This document shows, in pieces, positions 32,910 through 46,195 of a DNA stretch of 64,000 nt. Position 1 is the first letter of the stretch, and each line of letters opens with the position of its first letter. The position numbers and the translations under genes were made by a program. This DNA comes from Ananas comosus. Its lineage: Eukaryota; Streptophyta; Magnoliopsida; Poales; Bromeliaceae. The notes under the pieces are model-generated. The model did not search any database. It was not told the origin of the DNA and saw nothing but the letters and a program-made list of their open reading frames with translations. The stretch covers positions 7,960,420 to 8,024,419 of the forward strand of contig NC_033637.1 in NCBI RefSeq assembly GCF_001540865.1. Reading direction: 5' to 3'.

Positions 32910-35900
32910 GATTGTTTAGTTGAAGAATTATCATCCGAGGAATATATAGTGAACAATATTTGTACTGCAAATTTTCTATTCTATATATATATCAAACTTA
33001 TTTTCATTACAAGGCTTAGAAATGTAATGATTAAAAAGAGGCCTAAGTACAATATATAATTGCAATGAGAGCACGGAAACAACAACTCATCGGATGTACA
33101 TCACATACATTCTAGGTAATTAAGTACAAGCGTGCACTTACTACGTACCAATGGAAACCACTGTACAAGAGTTTTTCTATAAACTGATGACTTTTCAATG
33201 GAAACGAAAGTATGTTTATTCTTTCTAATCTGGTCAACATATACTTAAATCTACGTCAAATGTGATATGTACGAATTGTTTATGCTCTTTCCCACCGTTA
33301 GAAGCGCTTCGAAATTTGCACTAATTAATTCAGTTAAATCTTTTGACTTTGTAGTCTCAGCCCAATTATTTGCATTTCCTAATGGAAGAATATCTCAAAG
33401 TCACACGCACTCTTCATATAATTTGATTTTATATTTCATTTCATTATTAATCCTAGTTCGTGCTGGGAACTTGCATCAATCAACATTACATCACTGTTGA
33501 ATAAACAAGTATTGATGGAGATGCCAACTTTGTATTACGTACATAAGGATGCTGTTGGTTTTTTAATCGGGTTTCGGATCGCCCGTGAGGGGCAAATCCA
33601 ATCCGACCCATTAAGTGGTGGTTTCTTAGTTGGTTGGAAAATCACCCTGCACTACGTGCAGTTACAAATCACAGCAGAGAGAAAAAGGGAGGGATATATA
33701 GTGAAACATTTCCCTCTCTCTGCTTCTTCTTCAAAAAAAAATAGATTAGTCTTCCCATTACTAATATTCCTAAAGTTTACTCTCTTCTTGGAGAATTTGA
33801 CATTTGGGTTATGAAAACTAGTGCAATTTTCATCTTGTGATCTTGCATTTGATCCGTTGGAGCAAGTGGTTTAGTTTGATCCTATTTTATCATGATCTAC
33901 GAATCAAAATTGAGATATTTTATAGACTAAATTTTACTTTCAGATGCAAATTAAGCTAAGTGTTGTTTAATTAGTGGATGATGTGAAGGGTCTATTTGAG
34001 CTAGATTACACGGAAAACAATTATCACTTTTTGAAAAATCATTTTGGCCAAAGAATCCATGCGGGCTGTCAGGGACTTAGCAAAATTAACGTGCAGTCCG
34101 AGTCTCTGGCCAAATTTCACTAGCTGAGGTAGATGCCAAGGAAGCCCAAAACTAGCAGTCATTATAGGAGACAAAAGGTCAAATAACTATTGAACAAAAT
34201 GGCTCCAAAACTGCTAGCGGAAACTCAAGGATCATGGACAATTCTTTTTGCATGCTTAGTCGTAGAACGCAGAGGCACAAATTAGCAATAGAAAACTAGA
34301 CTTACCTATTTTCGAACAGAAAGACGGACACTGCACAGGCTTTGTAAGTAAAAGTACGAAGTTCGTGATAGGGTGCTTCATTTTTTTTATGTTGTAATTT
34401 TGCGTTTTTGCATGCCGGCCGCCTGCTCGGCACAAAAATGCTGATGCATCCATCGAGTAAGCAATCAAGAGACGAACAAATATATAACGAATTATTACCA
34501 AATGAAAAAAGAGATCAGCTTCTCTACTTTATTTATTCCAAAAGCCATCTAAGATAATAGTATCCTTTAATATAACAAGGGTAGAAATTAAGGCATTCCA
34601 AATCCTAGTCCGGTCACTAGGAATGCTGGGCGCTAGAGCTCACTTTATTATTTCCCCAAAAAAAATCATTACATTACTTTCACCATGCACCCAGGTATGT
34701 CTATGGGTATGCATGGATACTACTCTGAAATTTTATGTAAGTTCGCATCCGAACGGAATGAAGCTATTCGATACTAAATAGTTATAGTTTCAGATATTGA
34801 CAGAAAAAACGAATATCCGATTCGGATATGAATTTTGTCGGTATCCGATTTGAACCCGAGCCCGACCTGAACTAGAATTGAATTGACATTATTATATATA
34901 ATATATATATATATACAAATATTTGATATTATATTTGAATTTGTATTTTAAAAATTTAGATTTAGCGTAATATGTTTTGAAATATTGTAAGGAAAAATAA
35001 TTATTTTGGGTTTGGATTTTCGGATTCAAGTTCGGGTTTCAGATTTTTGGCCGGGTTTAGATTTGGATACGAATTTTTAAAATCCGTCGAATTAGTATTT
35101 GAATTCGAATTCAAATTTTTAGTCAGGTTCAAATTCAAATTTTTTAAAAATTCATTCCAAATCTAAACCGTTGACATCCTATATGCATCTGTTTGGCCCA
35201 GCCAAAACGTGCGGCACTCCACGATTGGCGTTTAGGGCTCGTTTGAATTGACGAATCTCTAGATCCAATGTAGATCAAGTACAACGGCATTTTAATTTTC
35301 CTGAAGTGTAGTTTTTTTTTATTATTTGGTTTAATATAGCTCATATAGCTTGAAAGTTAAATTCAATCACTTCTTCCATTTATTTTGATGTAACTTGTTA
35401 CTAGTGAAATTAATTTTTTTGAGTTTCATTATTTGTTTTGATTTAAGTAAATGAATTTCGTTACCTTCTAAATATAATGATAAGCTTACCCCTATAAAAT
35501 CCAACCTATTAAATAATTAAATCTCTCACTATTTTTTGAAAGTAATCTTAATCCATTGTTTTTTTTTTAAAAAAAAAAAAAAAACCTCTAATCCATTCTA
35601 AAGAAAGTGGAGTTTAGATTTTAATATTTAATAAATTTTTTAGAGAAAGTTAAGTGCAGTGGAACCTGTTTGGTATTTTAGATAAAAAAGTTGAGAGTAG
35701 GTGAAATAAAAATCTGACGTAACTTAAGTTATATTATTTTTTTAATTTACACTAAAATAGATACTAAAAATAATAAAATTTAAGTTCTACATCTTCACTC
35801 ACATGGTCACACCAAACCAAATAGGCCTTTAGAATATTAAATGTAATTTTGATCCTCAATTTTTATTTTTTTATTTTAGTCCTTAACCTATTTTTCTGAG

Positions 35901-36945
35901 GTTAATTTTATTCAGTTTAGAATGTAAAATTTAAATTTAAATTTAAGTTTAAAATTAAATTCAAATTTTAAAGTTAAATTAAAATTTGAATTTGGTTTCA
36001 AAATTCACAGTTAGATCTTTGAATTCAAATTTTAAATTTAGACTTTAACCTTAAATTTGAATTTCAAATCTAAATTTTATTTTTTAAGTTGAATTTTAAA
36101 TTTAATTACATGTTCAAATTCCTATATTTAATTTTTCATTTTTGATTAGAACTTCTTATTCAATTCCAATTTCAAATTCAAATTCAAATTTTATACTTAA
36201 ATTTAAACTTATTTTCAAACTATGATTTTGAATTCTAAATTTAAAATGTTAAAATTAAGTTCTCTCTCTCCCTCCATTTTGTTAATTTGAATTCTCTCTC
36301 ATTGTCACTCTTGTTAATTTATGTGAAATTTTATTTTGGATTAGAATTTTTTTTTTAATTGATCTCTCTCTTATTAATTTTACTTAATTTAGTTTTTACC
36401 TTTAATTTTTTCAATTAATGTTTCTTGAATTTCCAACTCTTTACTTTGAATTACTGTAGTTAGCTAAATAAAAATTATTATTGAATATAGTAATTTTATT
36501 AAATATTAGCCATTTATTTTCTTAATTTTATTTGCTTAAAAATAATTAAAAGCAATAACTTTTATAGAAGTTTTAAAACTATGACAAAATTGTTAATTTA
36601 ATTGATTAATTCTTTTAAATTTTAAAACATAAAATGTAAAGAGGGCGTTAATAAAAAATAATTAATCCAACCAATTAATTAAATTTATATTTTTTTATAC
36701 TACACTTTTTTTTATATTGGTTTGCAAAATTTAGCAGAATTTTTATTAAACAGTTTTTTATAGCAGTTAATACTTTTATAATAAAAACAATTAAACCCTT
36801 ACAGTTTATTTTACAGTATCACACTTTTTTTTACAATACTTTTTGAACTAAGCTATTCTCCACCGTTAGGCCAAACAGGCTTTTATGTTAGAAATAAAAA
36901 TACAAAAGTGTCGAATATTGGGGCAGGAGATCTGCTCCTGTCTTC
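32910..36945. other. 4-kb AT-rich region without recognisable genes
   Basis: Short ORFs on both strands match nothing I know. 34790-35170 has repeated CGGATA/GGATTC-type words like a decayed inverted-repeat element. 35660-35832 has MITE-like edges (CCTGTTTGGTATT and CCAAACCAAATAGG). 35925-36240 is AAATTT-word sequence. 36855-36875 (GGCCAAACAGGC) may be the end of another MITE. None could be closed with a target duplication. Confidence 0.4.
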
Positions 36946-37597
36946 GCCTTTGTTGGTAGCCGAATTTCCCGACCCTTGACCCAGTCAAAGATCTTCCTCG
37001 GGAAGCGCGTCGGGGTTGAAACGGCTCCGAAAGATGACCCTCGAAGTTTGCGCCCTTCGACAAATCAAGCGATTCGGCTAATGAGGAATCGGATCAGCCG
37101 GGTTCGAAGACCTTTACCGTAGAATCGGTTCGGCTGGATGAGCCGAATGTATGAACTGTGCAGGGATCAATGTCAGTAGAAGAGCCGAATAGAAGAAGTA
37201 CACAGTAACTGGTCGGCTGAAAGAGCCGAATAAATAAAATACACAACGACTGGTCGACTGAAAGAGCCGAATGCCTAAATATATATATATATATATATAT
37301 ATATTAATTAAACAGAGTGTGCCCAAAGGGCATACAGACTCTGCAAATATAGTTTACAACAAAGTAATGCCCATGGGGCAGACAGACTCTGCAAATGTAG
37401 TCTACAACGGAGTGATGTCCGTAGGGCAGACAGACTCCAGGGTTCTACTTAGCGAACTACTCCTAGAAAAGCAGTAAATGCGGAAAAGAAAAAGATTACA
37501 TTTAGACTACTCCTAGAAAAGCGATAAATGCAGAGGAAATAAAGGTGGTCTTTTGTTCGCAGGGAGAAAAGACCCCTATTGCAGACTTTGAAATTAT

Positions 37598-37605
37598 TAT
37601 TTATA
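37598..37605 (-). promoter_or_regulatory. TATA-like box of the Tat-like LTR
   Basis: The minus strand reads TATAAATA, about 55 bp downstream (minus sense) of the 23-bp U3 repeats. Confidence 0.45.
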
Positions 37606-37660
37606 ATAACATCAACCCACATTATTGGTTGGTTGGGGGAGTGGTTGTAACCATGAACGT

Positions 37661-37752
37661 GGAAGTTACGCCCTACTTCTCATGGAAGTTACGTCCCACT
37701 TCATATGGAAGTTATGTCCCACTTCACATGGAAGTTACGCTCCACTTCTCAA
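37661..37752 (-). repeat. Four 23-bp tandem repeats in U3 of the Tat-like LTR
   Basis: Plus-strand unit GGAAGTTACGTCCCACTTC plus 4 bp, starting at 37661, 37684, 37707 and 37730, exactly 23 bp apart. The right LTR has the same array at 58777, 58800, 58823 and 58846. On the element's own strand it lies upstream of the TATA-like box. Confidence 0.85.
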
Positions 37753-37880
37753 CCGTTCCCACCTAAACGCTCTTGGCCTTCAGGCGTCTTATTGCCGACT
37801 CCTGGTATACCACGTGTCTTTATTTCTTCGGCTCATACGTGGGCTAGGTCGGCGTGTTTATTTCAAATTTGGCATCAACA

Positions 37881-38680
37881 ATGCCCCCTCAATAGTCTTT
37901 CGAATGAACATTCGGATGACTATTGGTGTCAAATCGACTGCTCAATAGCATAGCCAAGACCCAAGCTTCAGTTTCGCTGGTCTTGGTCGGCTTAAAGAAA
38001 ACGGCTCGTTATTGTCCCAGCCGTATATACCTCGGCTTCATCAGCCGATTCTTTACTTTTACTTGATTTGTTCGGCTCTTCTTGAACCGAATGTTCTTCT
38101 ATCAAGGATTTTCCCTTGAAGAAAATGGCTCTTTACCAGCCACATATACCTCGGCTTCATCAGCCGATTATTCACTTTCACTCGATTGGCTCGGCTCTTC
38201 TTGAACCGACTGTACTTCTATCAAAGATTTCTCTTTGCCTTTGCTTTGCTTTTTATATCGGCTCCATTGCAGTCGATTGTCCTCACTTTTCTTCCGAAAT
38301 TGCTCATATTGGGCAACTCGAACACCTAGATCAAATAGGTTAGAAAAATACTTATCTTCAAAATGGTCTTTTATCTTAAAATATAGACCATTTAACGTCA
38401 TTTTGGCGAACTCTGATTCCGGCATTCTCATAAGGCACCGGGTTTTGGCTATTTTGAAACGGTTCAAATACTCTTCGACCGTTTCACCTGACATTTATCC
38501 GTATAAAGCCAAGTCGGCTACCGATAATTGTGGCTCCGACCTATAGAATCGCTCATGAAATTTTCTTTCCAATTTGTCCCAATCTTGGACGAAATTGGCT
38601 GATAAACTTGTATACCAAGTAAACGTCGTTTTAGCTAACGACGTGTTAAATAATCGAAGTTTCAAAAATGAGTCAGCGGC
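37881..38680 (-). pseudogene. Tat-like gag, C-terminal part
   Basis: The minus-strand frame shows LKLRLFNTSLAKTTFTWYT, F-H-E-R-F-Y-R and LSVADLALYG. After one TAA near 38495 come ETVEEYLNRFKIAKTRC and then SKGKEKSLIEVQSVQEE. This is the retrotransposon gag (capsid) domain of Tat/Athila-type elements. The frame is cut at 38680 by the del-like element and its other half lies right of 57148. A purine-rich tract next to the LTR (TGAGGGGGCAT on the minus strand, 37881-37891) is the plus-strand primer. Confidence 0.8.
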
Positions 38681-41337
38681 TGTCACGCCCCGGGACTTAG
38701 CGGAAGCCCGCCCGGCACGTGCACAGACCCGCCATACGTCTAAAACATATAAGGCGTCTAAAACAAAACGATAAATAAGACAATGAAAGAAAACAACTAG
38801 AAGTATCAGAGCAATATACAACATCTAGAAACTAAAGCAATGTGAAGAGTAGAGAGCTAAAATCACTAAATAAACCATAAAGTAGTACAACCAAATATTC
38901 AAATACAAGTGCTAAAAGAGTACATAGGTGGTCTCTATACATGGTAAACAAAATCTCTCGCTCTCCCAAAACATAAAAAGAGGGGAAACCATCTAAGAGT
39001 AAAAGCAAATCCTCGCTATCTAGCTAGCGATCCCCTTGCCGCGGTCCCGTACCCCGCCGGTGTAGAGAGCTCTAAAAGAAAAACATAAAACAGAGGGCGT
39101 GAGAACTATTAAATAATAGTTCCCAGTGGGCAATTACTGACTTCAGTGAAATGCACCACTAGGCCCAAAACTAAGCAAGTAAGGTAAGTAAGGCAGGTAA
39201 GAATAATATGAACAAATAAATCACTTAAATGGAAGCTCACTATAGCATGATGTCTCTACTTTCATCAGTAATAATTTACTACATGATCTCGACTTAGCAT
39301 GGATTTGCATAAATAATAAACTATTACATGATCTCTACTTAGCATGAATTTGCATAAGTAATAAACTATCATGGCATAATTGCAGAAGTATAAGCCCAAC
39401 ACAATAATCACAAGCTAGAATGGTAATATGTCATTAACTACTATTCTAGTCAATGTCCAAAAGGTACAATATGTCACCAGTAAACCAATCCTGTGGAAGC
39501 TACCCGTAGGTAGTCCGGCCTGCGCCGTGCCAACAATGGCCCCGTGGTAGTCAACATCTCCACTCTAGAAATGAGCCTGCCCCACGGCATCACATTTTGG
39601 CGCCCAATCCCGCACGAGCGAGCATATGTCGCGATGGCTATCTCCGGAGTGCCGACTTGTAGGGAGCGACCCTCACAAGTATGTGCGAATGAGCACAATG
39701 GCATGCAAGCGAATAAGTCCGTCTCAGGTCCCAGTGGTTCATCACTGTTTCATCGGATCTAAAATCCGGAATACAGCACATGTCCCAAAGGCCTGCCTCT
39801 ATGTCATCGTGTCTAAAACACGGAATATAGTAACTGTCTCAATGGCCTATCTAGATGTCATTGTGTCTAAAACACAGAATATAGCATATGTCTCAGTGGC
39901 CTGTCACTATGTCATCATGTCTAAAATATAGAATTTAGTAGATTTCCAGTGGCCTATCATCATGTCTCTAAGTTACAGTTCAACAATTTTCTAGTTCAAG
40001 TGCCCCTTTATGACACTTTTGCTTACTATATCCCAATATGAATAATAAGTCTAAAAGCTTGTCATTCTAATCATTTTCCACACAAGAAATATGATCTTAC
40101 ATCATTCGTTAGAACATTAAACTCATGCATACTAACAATGCATATGCTTCTCTCTACAACATAGAGTCAATTTTTTCATGATGCATAACATAGGAGTTTT
40201 AAGCATTCTAAAATTCATATAAATTCTATTCAACATGGATATGCATACATTTATAGTATACGAAAATATTTAACCACGTAGGAGGCATTTCCCTCTATTT
40301 CAATGAAGCCAAACCCACCAAAAGCTCCGCGCGGGCGTCCGAAACGTTAACGAAGCTTCGATAATCACTCCTAGCGCCCTAAGAGATAGGTTAGGGGAGT
40401 TACAACATCGAAACGACAATTCATGAGTTCAAACATTAAGCAACTCAAGGAAAGGGCTAAAAACTCACCGAAAATGGTGAAAATCTCTCTTGATCTCCAA
40501 AAGGGAGCAAGAATCCTTCAAAACCAACCTAAAGGAAGGTTCTAATAAAATCAATCAAGATCAAAAAACCTCAACTCAAAAATCTCCATTTCTAACCCTA
40601 AATCTCAAAACCTAGGATTCCAACTAGCATAAAGCAACAAAACACAAATCTAAAGGAAAGAAACTTGTTGCTTACCTCTTGAAAGCTCCAAACCATGCCT
40701 AGAGTCCTCTAGGGTTGAAGGTTGATCCTCAAACAAGCTCCAATCCCGAAATCCGAGCTTCTCCCATGGAGGAATCCAACAATAAGCAAAGAAGAGTAAA
40801 TGGGAGGAGATCAAAACCTACAAAAATCCATCAAAAATGGAAAAGAACTCAAGAGGGGGAGTTCTTATCTCTTCTCCATAGGTCTAGGGCTCAAAAGAAC
40901 AGCTAAGGGGGCTGGGATGGTATTTAAAGAGGTTGCAACAATTGCAAATACACCCCTCCCCGAAAACAGTCCAGTCTGCATTGTGTACCGGTATACGGGT
41001 AAGTGTACCGGTACACTTCCTACGAAACAGCCCAACCCGAGCCTCGGGTTGGCAGAAAACCAATAGTGTACCGGTACAACCATCAAGGTGTACCGGTACA
41101 AATCCTGTACCGGTACAACCATCAAGGCTGTACCGGTACACAGCCTGGCTGAGGCTGACCCGAGAGCAGGACCAACAATCCATCTTTTTGGATTTTGGTA
41201 CAAGCTTTAAACCTCAATTCTCGGGACTCGAACCATAGGTCGGAACGCTGTCCACTACCCTCCACTAAGTGTGGAAAAGTTTGGAATACAAATCAAACAC
41301 TCGAACCTCACTATTTGCAACGGTTTAGTGTGTTACA
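38681..41337 (-). repeat. del-like 3' LTR (left copy), 2.66 kb
   Basis: Plus-strand ends are TGTCACGCCCCGGG and TAGTGTGTTACA. It contains the late landmark phrase, a splice-donor-like site (minus AGAG|GTAAGC at 40676/40675), a TATA-like TTTAAATA on the minus strand (40921-40928), and six ACCGGT palindromes. About 50 bp longer than the right copy through several indels. Confidence 0.92.
40987..41137. repeat. Array of six TGTACCGGTACA-type palindromes in U3 of the del-like LTR (left)
   Basis: ACCGGT begins at 40987, 41007, 41070, 41092, 41109 and 41132. Five sit in the full palindrome GTACCGGTAC. Spacers include ACAACCATCAAGG twice. On the element's strand the array lies directly upstream of the TATA-like box. 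Confidence 0.9.
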
Positions 41338-41429
41338 TTCACCCCTCCTAAAATGAAGTTTCGTCCGCGAAACTCGAAAGCAAACAACATACCTCAAGAC
41401 TCCATCTGAAAATGATAGGGATAGCGCTC

Positions 41430-42791
41430 CTACAGCGCACTCTCCAGCTCCCACGTGGGCTCCCGCTCCTCGTGGTTGCTCCAAAGGACCCTTACATACG
41501 GAATGTCCCGGTTCCGTAATTTCTTCACCTCGCGAGCCAAGATCTTCACTAGTTGCTCCTTGAAGCTCAAGTCGTCCCGCAACTCCACAGGTGTAGCATC
41601 CAACACATGTGTCGGGTCGAAAACGTACTTCCGAACGACCGATACATGAAAGACGTTGTGTACGCCCGATAAGTTTAGCGGTAGAGCAAGCCGATACGCT
41701 ACCGGACCTACACGTTCCAAAATCTCATACGGTCCAATGAAACGGAGGCTCAACTTACCCCGAACCCCAAATCTCTTGATTCCTCTTGTCGGCAAGACCT
41801 TCAAGAACACATGGTCTCCAACTTGGAACTCCAAGTCTCGCCGTCGTCGGTCGGGGTAGCTCCTCTGTCTACTCTGTGCCGTCAACAGTCGCTCCCGAGC
41901 AATTCGAACCTTGTCCTCAGCTTCCTGGAGCACATTAGGGCCTAAAGCCAATCTCTCGCCTACTTCGCTCCAATGAAGTGGCGATCTACACTTCCGTCCA
42001 TAAAGTGCTTCGAAGGGCGCCATCTTGATGCTTACTTGATAACTATTGTTATAGGCAAACTCCGCCATCAGTAGATGCTGCGACCATCCTCCCTAGAAGT
42101 CTATCACACATGCTCGGAGCATATCCTCTAAAGTCTGTATGGTGCGCTCCGACTGCCCATCACTCTGAGGGTGGAAAGGAGTGCTAAAGTCCAGTCGAGT
42201 GCCTAGGGCGTCCTGTAAACTCCTCCAAAAGTGAGACACAAACCGAGTGTCTCGGTCCGATACTATCGATGTAGGCACTTCATGAAGTCGCACAATCTCA
42301 TCAAGGTACACTTGTGCGAGCTTCTCTCTGGTCCAAGTACTATGAATAGGTATGAAGTGCGCCGACTTCGTCAACCTATCCACGATCACCCATATAGCAT
42401 CATGCCCGGCCTGGGAGCGGGGCAATTGAGTCACGAAATCCATAGTGATCTTCTCCCACTTCCACACGAGAATAGGCAAACTCTGAAGTTTTCTCGCGGG
42501 TAGTCAATGCTCAGCCTTTCCTTGTTGGCAAGTTAGACAACGAGCTACAAACTCGCCAACATCCTTTTTCATCCCGAGCCACCAATAGAGCAACTTTAAG
42601 TCCTTGTACATCTTGGTGCCTCCGGGATGTATAGCATAGGGTGCCTGGTGCGCTTCTTGAAGAATATCCTCTTTAATTTTCGAATCCGCCGGAACACAAA
42701 GTCGTCCATGAAAGCGCATCAACCGTTGGTCGTCCGCGAGGAAATCGCCGGTGCAACCATCAACCATTTTACCTCTAATCTTTTGCAATTA
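41430..42791 (-). pseudogene. del-like integrase with chromodomain-like tail
   Basis: Read right to left. The zinc half is at 42700-42504 (HPGGTKMYKDL; CLTCQQGKAEH). The catalytic core with D, D and E motif regions is at 42479-42093 ([24 protein letters not shown]). The C-terminal domain follows (GPYEILERVGPVAYRLALP), then a chromodomain-like end (IPYVRVLWSNHEEREPTWEL, about 41490-41435). In-frame breaks are TAA near 42790, TGA at 42504-42506 and TAG at 42093-42095. These domains are conserved with the element at 13517, so both belong to the same lineage. Confidence 0.9.
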
Positions 42792-42959
42792 CACATCAGA
42801 AACTTGCTTTTCTTTGATTCTATCCAACAATGTAGGTTGCACTACCAAAGCCATCAACCTTAAGGGTGTGTCTAGAGTTATCACCTCCAACTCCAACCGC
42901 TTCATCTGCTCGATCAACTGCAGTTGAGTAACAACGTGCATCGCTAAGTTTTCTGTCGA

Positions 42960-44131
42960 TTCCTACTTAGCGCATCCGCCACCACGTTAGCCTTACCCGG
43001 GTGGTATAGAATTGTCAGGTCGTAATCCTTGAGCAGCTCCAACCATCTGCGCTGTCTCAAATTCAACTCCTTCTGAGTAAACAGGTACTTTAAGCTCTTG
43101 TGATCATGTATACTTCACATCGCTCGCCATAAAGATAGTGGCGCCATAGCTTCAATGCGAAAACTACGGCCGCCAACTCCAAATCATACGTCGGATAGTT
43201 CTTTTTATATTCCTTTAGTTAGTGCGAAGCATACGCGATCACTTTGCCATCCTGCATCAACACACATCCCAATCCATTAAGTGAAGTATCACTATAAACC
43301 ACATACCCTTCTCCAGCTATCGGCAGGGTTAGGATCGGGGCGGTCGTCAATCTTTGCTTCAACTCTTGAAAGCTCCTTTCAGACGCATCGTTCCAAATAA
43401 ACTTGACGCCTTTATGCGTGAGCCTCGCAAGGGGAGTAGATAACTTAGCAAACCTCTCGACAAATCTCCGGTAGTAGCCGGCCAATCCAAGAAACTCCGA
43501 ATCTCCGTGACGCTCGTCGGTCTCGGCCAATCCCTGATAGCCTCAATCTTTTTGGGATCCATTGTAATACCTGATCCCGAAATCAGATGTCCAAGAAAAG
43601 CTACCTCTCGAAGCCAAAATTCGCACTTTTTTAGCTTGGTATAGAGCTCCTTTTCCCGAAGTACTTGAAGTACAAGCCTCAAATGCTCCTCGTGATCTGC
43701 ATCACTTCGGAAATAAACAAAAATGTCGTCAATGAACACCAAGACAAACCTGTCTAGAGAAGGCTTAAAAACACGGTTCATTAGATCCATAAAAGCTGTC
43801 GGGGCATTAGTAAACCCGAACGGCATAACTGTGAACTCGTAATGTCCATACCGTGCTTTGAAGGCAGTCTTCGATACATCCTCAGGCTTGATCTTTAACT
43901 GGTGGTATCCCGACTGCAAGTCTATCTTGGAATACACACACGATCCCTGAAGCTGATCAAACAAGTCGTCGATCCTCGGCAACGGATACTTATCTTGATC
44001 GTGACCTTATTAAATTCACAATAGTCCACATATAGGCGAAGTGATCCGTCATTTTTCTTAACGAACAGAACTGGCGCTCCCCACGGTGAGACGCTCGGTC
44101 GAATGAAGCCCTTGTCCAACAGATCCTGGAG
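42960..44131 (-). pseudogene. del-like reverse transcriptase and RNase H
   Basis: RT: the N-terminal part is at 44119-43985 ([20 protein letters not shown]). After a frameshift near 43985 comes 43982-43500, with [30 protein letters not shown], catalytic F-I-D-D (near 43725) and [20 protein letters not shown]. RNase H follows after another frame change near 43510, at about 43450-42960 (YVVYSDTSLNGLG). The GxGxxLMQ region is altered, a stop lies near 43218, and the frame is scrambled near 43110. Same domain order as the 13517 element. Confidence 0.9.
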
Positions 44132-45070
44132 CTATGCCCCCAGCTCCGCCGGTGCCATCCTATAAGGTGCCTTCGAGATTGGAGTAGTCCCAGGAACGAG
44201 GTCTACCATAAACTCGATCTCCCTATCGGGTGGCATACCGGGTAGCTCAGCTTGAAACACGTCACAAAACTCCCGCACCACCGGAATATCCTCAATCCTA
44301 GAGGCGTCGTCCCCGCCCCTCAGCACGACACTAGCCAAATAGGCTACGCAATCTCTGCTAATCAGCTGCCTAGCTCGAGACGAGCTGATCGTCATCGCAA
44401 AAAGCGAACTCTGGCAACCTCTAAACACAACCTCAGTTTGTCCCGGTTCTCTAAAAGTAACCGTACGATTCTTGCAATCTATCATGGCATAATACTTAGT
44501 TAACCAATCCATGCCTAAGACCACATCAAATTCACCCAGCTTGCGCAAGGCTAGCAAGTCCACGAGCATAATCCAATCTCCTACCCGAATAGGGCAACTG
44601 GGGCAATACTCTCTAATATCTAAAGAGTGGTCGGGGACAACTACACGTCCCGGATGCAACAAAGAAAGCATAGGGATGCCATGCAACTCGGCAAACAGCC
44701 GATTTATGAATGAATGCGATACACCGGTATCAAATAATGCACGAATTCTAATGCCATCAAGTAAAATCATACCTGCGATCACATCCTCGGTTGCTGCCGC
44801 CTCCTCGGTCTTAGCGGCATACATACGCCCACTCGGGGCCTGTCGAGAACCCTCGCTCTCGCCCTGGACGGGTGGCCACCCAGGCTGGTACTGCGCCGAT
44901 GGAGTCCCCTGGCTGGCGGCTCGTAGAGCCGGTGCCGATGCAGCTGATGGTGCCGGTGACGATCTCTTCGGGCACTCAGTCCGAAAGTGGCCCTCCTGGC
45001 CACACAAGTAGCACCTGCCTTCCCGCTGTGGACACTGCGGTGGAGTGTGAGGACCACCGCAGATCACGCA
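44132..45070 (-). CDS. del-like gag C-terminus and aspartic protease (311-codon open frame)
   Basis: The longest intact frame of the element. It opens with a gag zinc knuckle C-X2-C-X4-H-X4-C (CYLCGQEGHFRTEC, about 45018-44975), then a Pro/Ala/Ser-rich linker. The retroviral-type protease has active site D-T-G in ALFDTGVSHSFI (near 44730) and continues with FDVVLGMDWL (near 44520) and [10 protein letters not shown] (near 44450). It runs into the start of RT ([11 protein letters not shown]) and stops at 44132. The protease would cut the polyprotein. The frame is open and the D-T-G is kept, but stops lie on both sides, so it is not part of an intact polyprotein. Confidence 0.88.
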   Translation of the reverse strand, partial: CVICGGPHTPPQCPQREGRCYLCGQEGHFRTECPKRSSPAPSAASAPALRAASQGTPSAQYQPGWPPVQGESEGSRQAPSGRMYAAKTEEAAATEDVIAGMILLDGIRIRALFDTGVSHSFINRLFAELHGIPMLSLLHPGRVVVPDHSLDIREYCPSCPIRVGDWIMLVDLLALRKLGEFDVVLGMDWLTKYYAMIDCKNRTVTFREPGQTEVVFRGCQSSLFAMTISSSRARQLISRDCVAYLASVVLRGGDDASRIEDIPVVREFCDVFQAELPGMPPDREIEFMVDLVPGTTPISKAPYRMAPAELGA

Positions 45071-46195
45071 CTAGGGAGGTCGGCATCGATCAGGACCTCC
45101 TCGCTGCGCTGCCGGGCCGCGCCCACGCTGCTGGCTCCTAGTGTGTTTCGGTGGCCTCCTAGAGTGCGTCTCGCTCGTACCCTCCGCCGCAGGCCTCTTG
45201 GCCTTACCCCTGTCCAAGCCCTCTCGTCGCTCCTGCATCTCTGCCGCGCCGCTCTCCACGATGAGCACGCGATCCACCACCTCCCGGTAGGTTTGGAGAT
45301 TAGAGGATTGCACGAACCGGAAGATCGACGGTCGCAACCCCCGCTCGAAGATGCGGGCCTTGTCCTCGTGGTCCCGCATGACGAAAGGCAAGCAGTGAAG
45401 AAGCCGAGAAAACTCCCTCTCGTACTAGACCACAGTGTGGTCTCCCTAGCGCAAGCTGCGCAGATCCTGCTCCATCTTCCTCTTGGCGCTGGTCGGGAAG
45501 TAGTGCACCAGTAGAAGCTCCTTGAACTTCTTCCATGTAATAGCCTCCAAGTCGGTGCTGGGGTTCTCTTGAAGATCCAACCACCAGCGATAGGCCTCGC
45601 TGTCCAGATGGTGAGTGGCGAGCCATACTCGATCTCGCTCATCCACGAAGGTATCGCAGAAGAGCTTCTCCATATGCATCAACCACTTTTCCATGATCCA
45701 GTGGTCGACCTTCTCGCCGTCGAAGATCCGATGACCGCACCTCCTGAACTCGTTGAGGCGCTCCATCAGTCGGTCCCGCTCCGCCCCCTAAACCAACACG
45801 GGAAAAATAGCTCCAATCGGGGGTGCCTGAACAGGTGGCGCCGCCAAAGCCTCCTCCTGAGGCGCGGCCATGGGCGCCGCACACGACGAACTGGGCGCAG
45901 GGGACGGCGCTCTCGGTGCGACGTCCACAACCGGTGCTGGCGTTGTAGGGGCCTGGGTCTCCCTGGAAGCTGCCGCCTGCTGCAGAAGAAGGTCCTCCAG
46001 GCGCTTCATCCGCGCCTTCTGTCGGCGCGCCGTATCAGCCTGCTGTTCGGCCGCCGCCGCCTGCTGAGCCACGAGATCAGTAAGGGTCGCAAGCTGGCTC
46101 CTCAACTCACGGACCTCGCCGGATCCGGAGGTCTCGACCTCCTCCAAGTTTGCCGCATTATTCGCTCCGGCAGATTGAGAGTGTGTAATCGTCAT
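45071..46195 (-). pseudogene. del-like gag, N-terminal and capsid part
   Basis: Start chosen at 46195 (MTITHSQSAGANN), the ATG nearest the primer site once the nested insertion is ignored. A Gln/Ala-rich helical stretch follows (about 46080-45990), then a Pro/Ala linker, then the gag core (HWIMEKWLMHMEKLF; YRWWLDLQENP; LLVHYFPTSAKRKMEQDLRS; FVMRDHEDKARIFERGLRP). Four in-frame TAG codons interrupt it (45788-45790, 45446-45448, 45425-45427, 45071-45073), each where glutamine is plausible. Otherwise the frame is continuous, which argues for decay by base substitution rather than indels. Confidence 0.88.

Larger units (their letters stand above)
36951..37880 (-). repeat. Tat-like 3' LTR (left copy)
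   Basis: 930 bp, plus-strand ends TGTTGGTAGCC and GGCATCAACA. It contains an extra ~42-bp direct duplication ('...gaaagagccgaat...', about 37200-37270) absent from the right copy, and a (TA)n run at about 37278-37304 that is longer in the right copy. Confidence 0.88.
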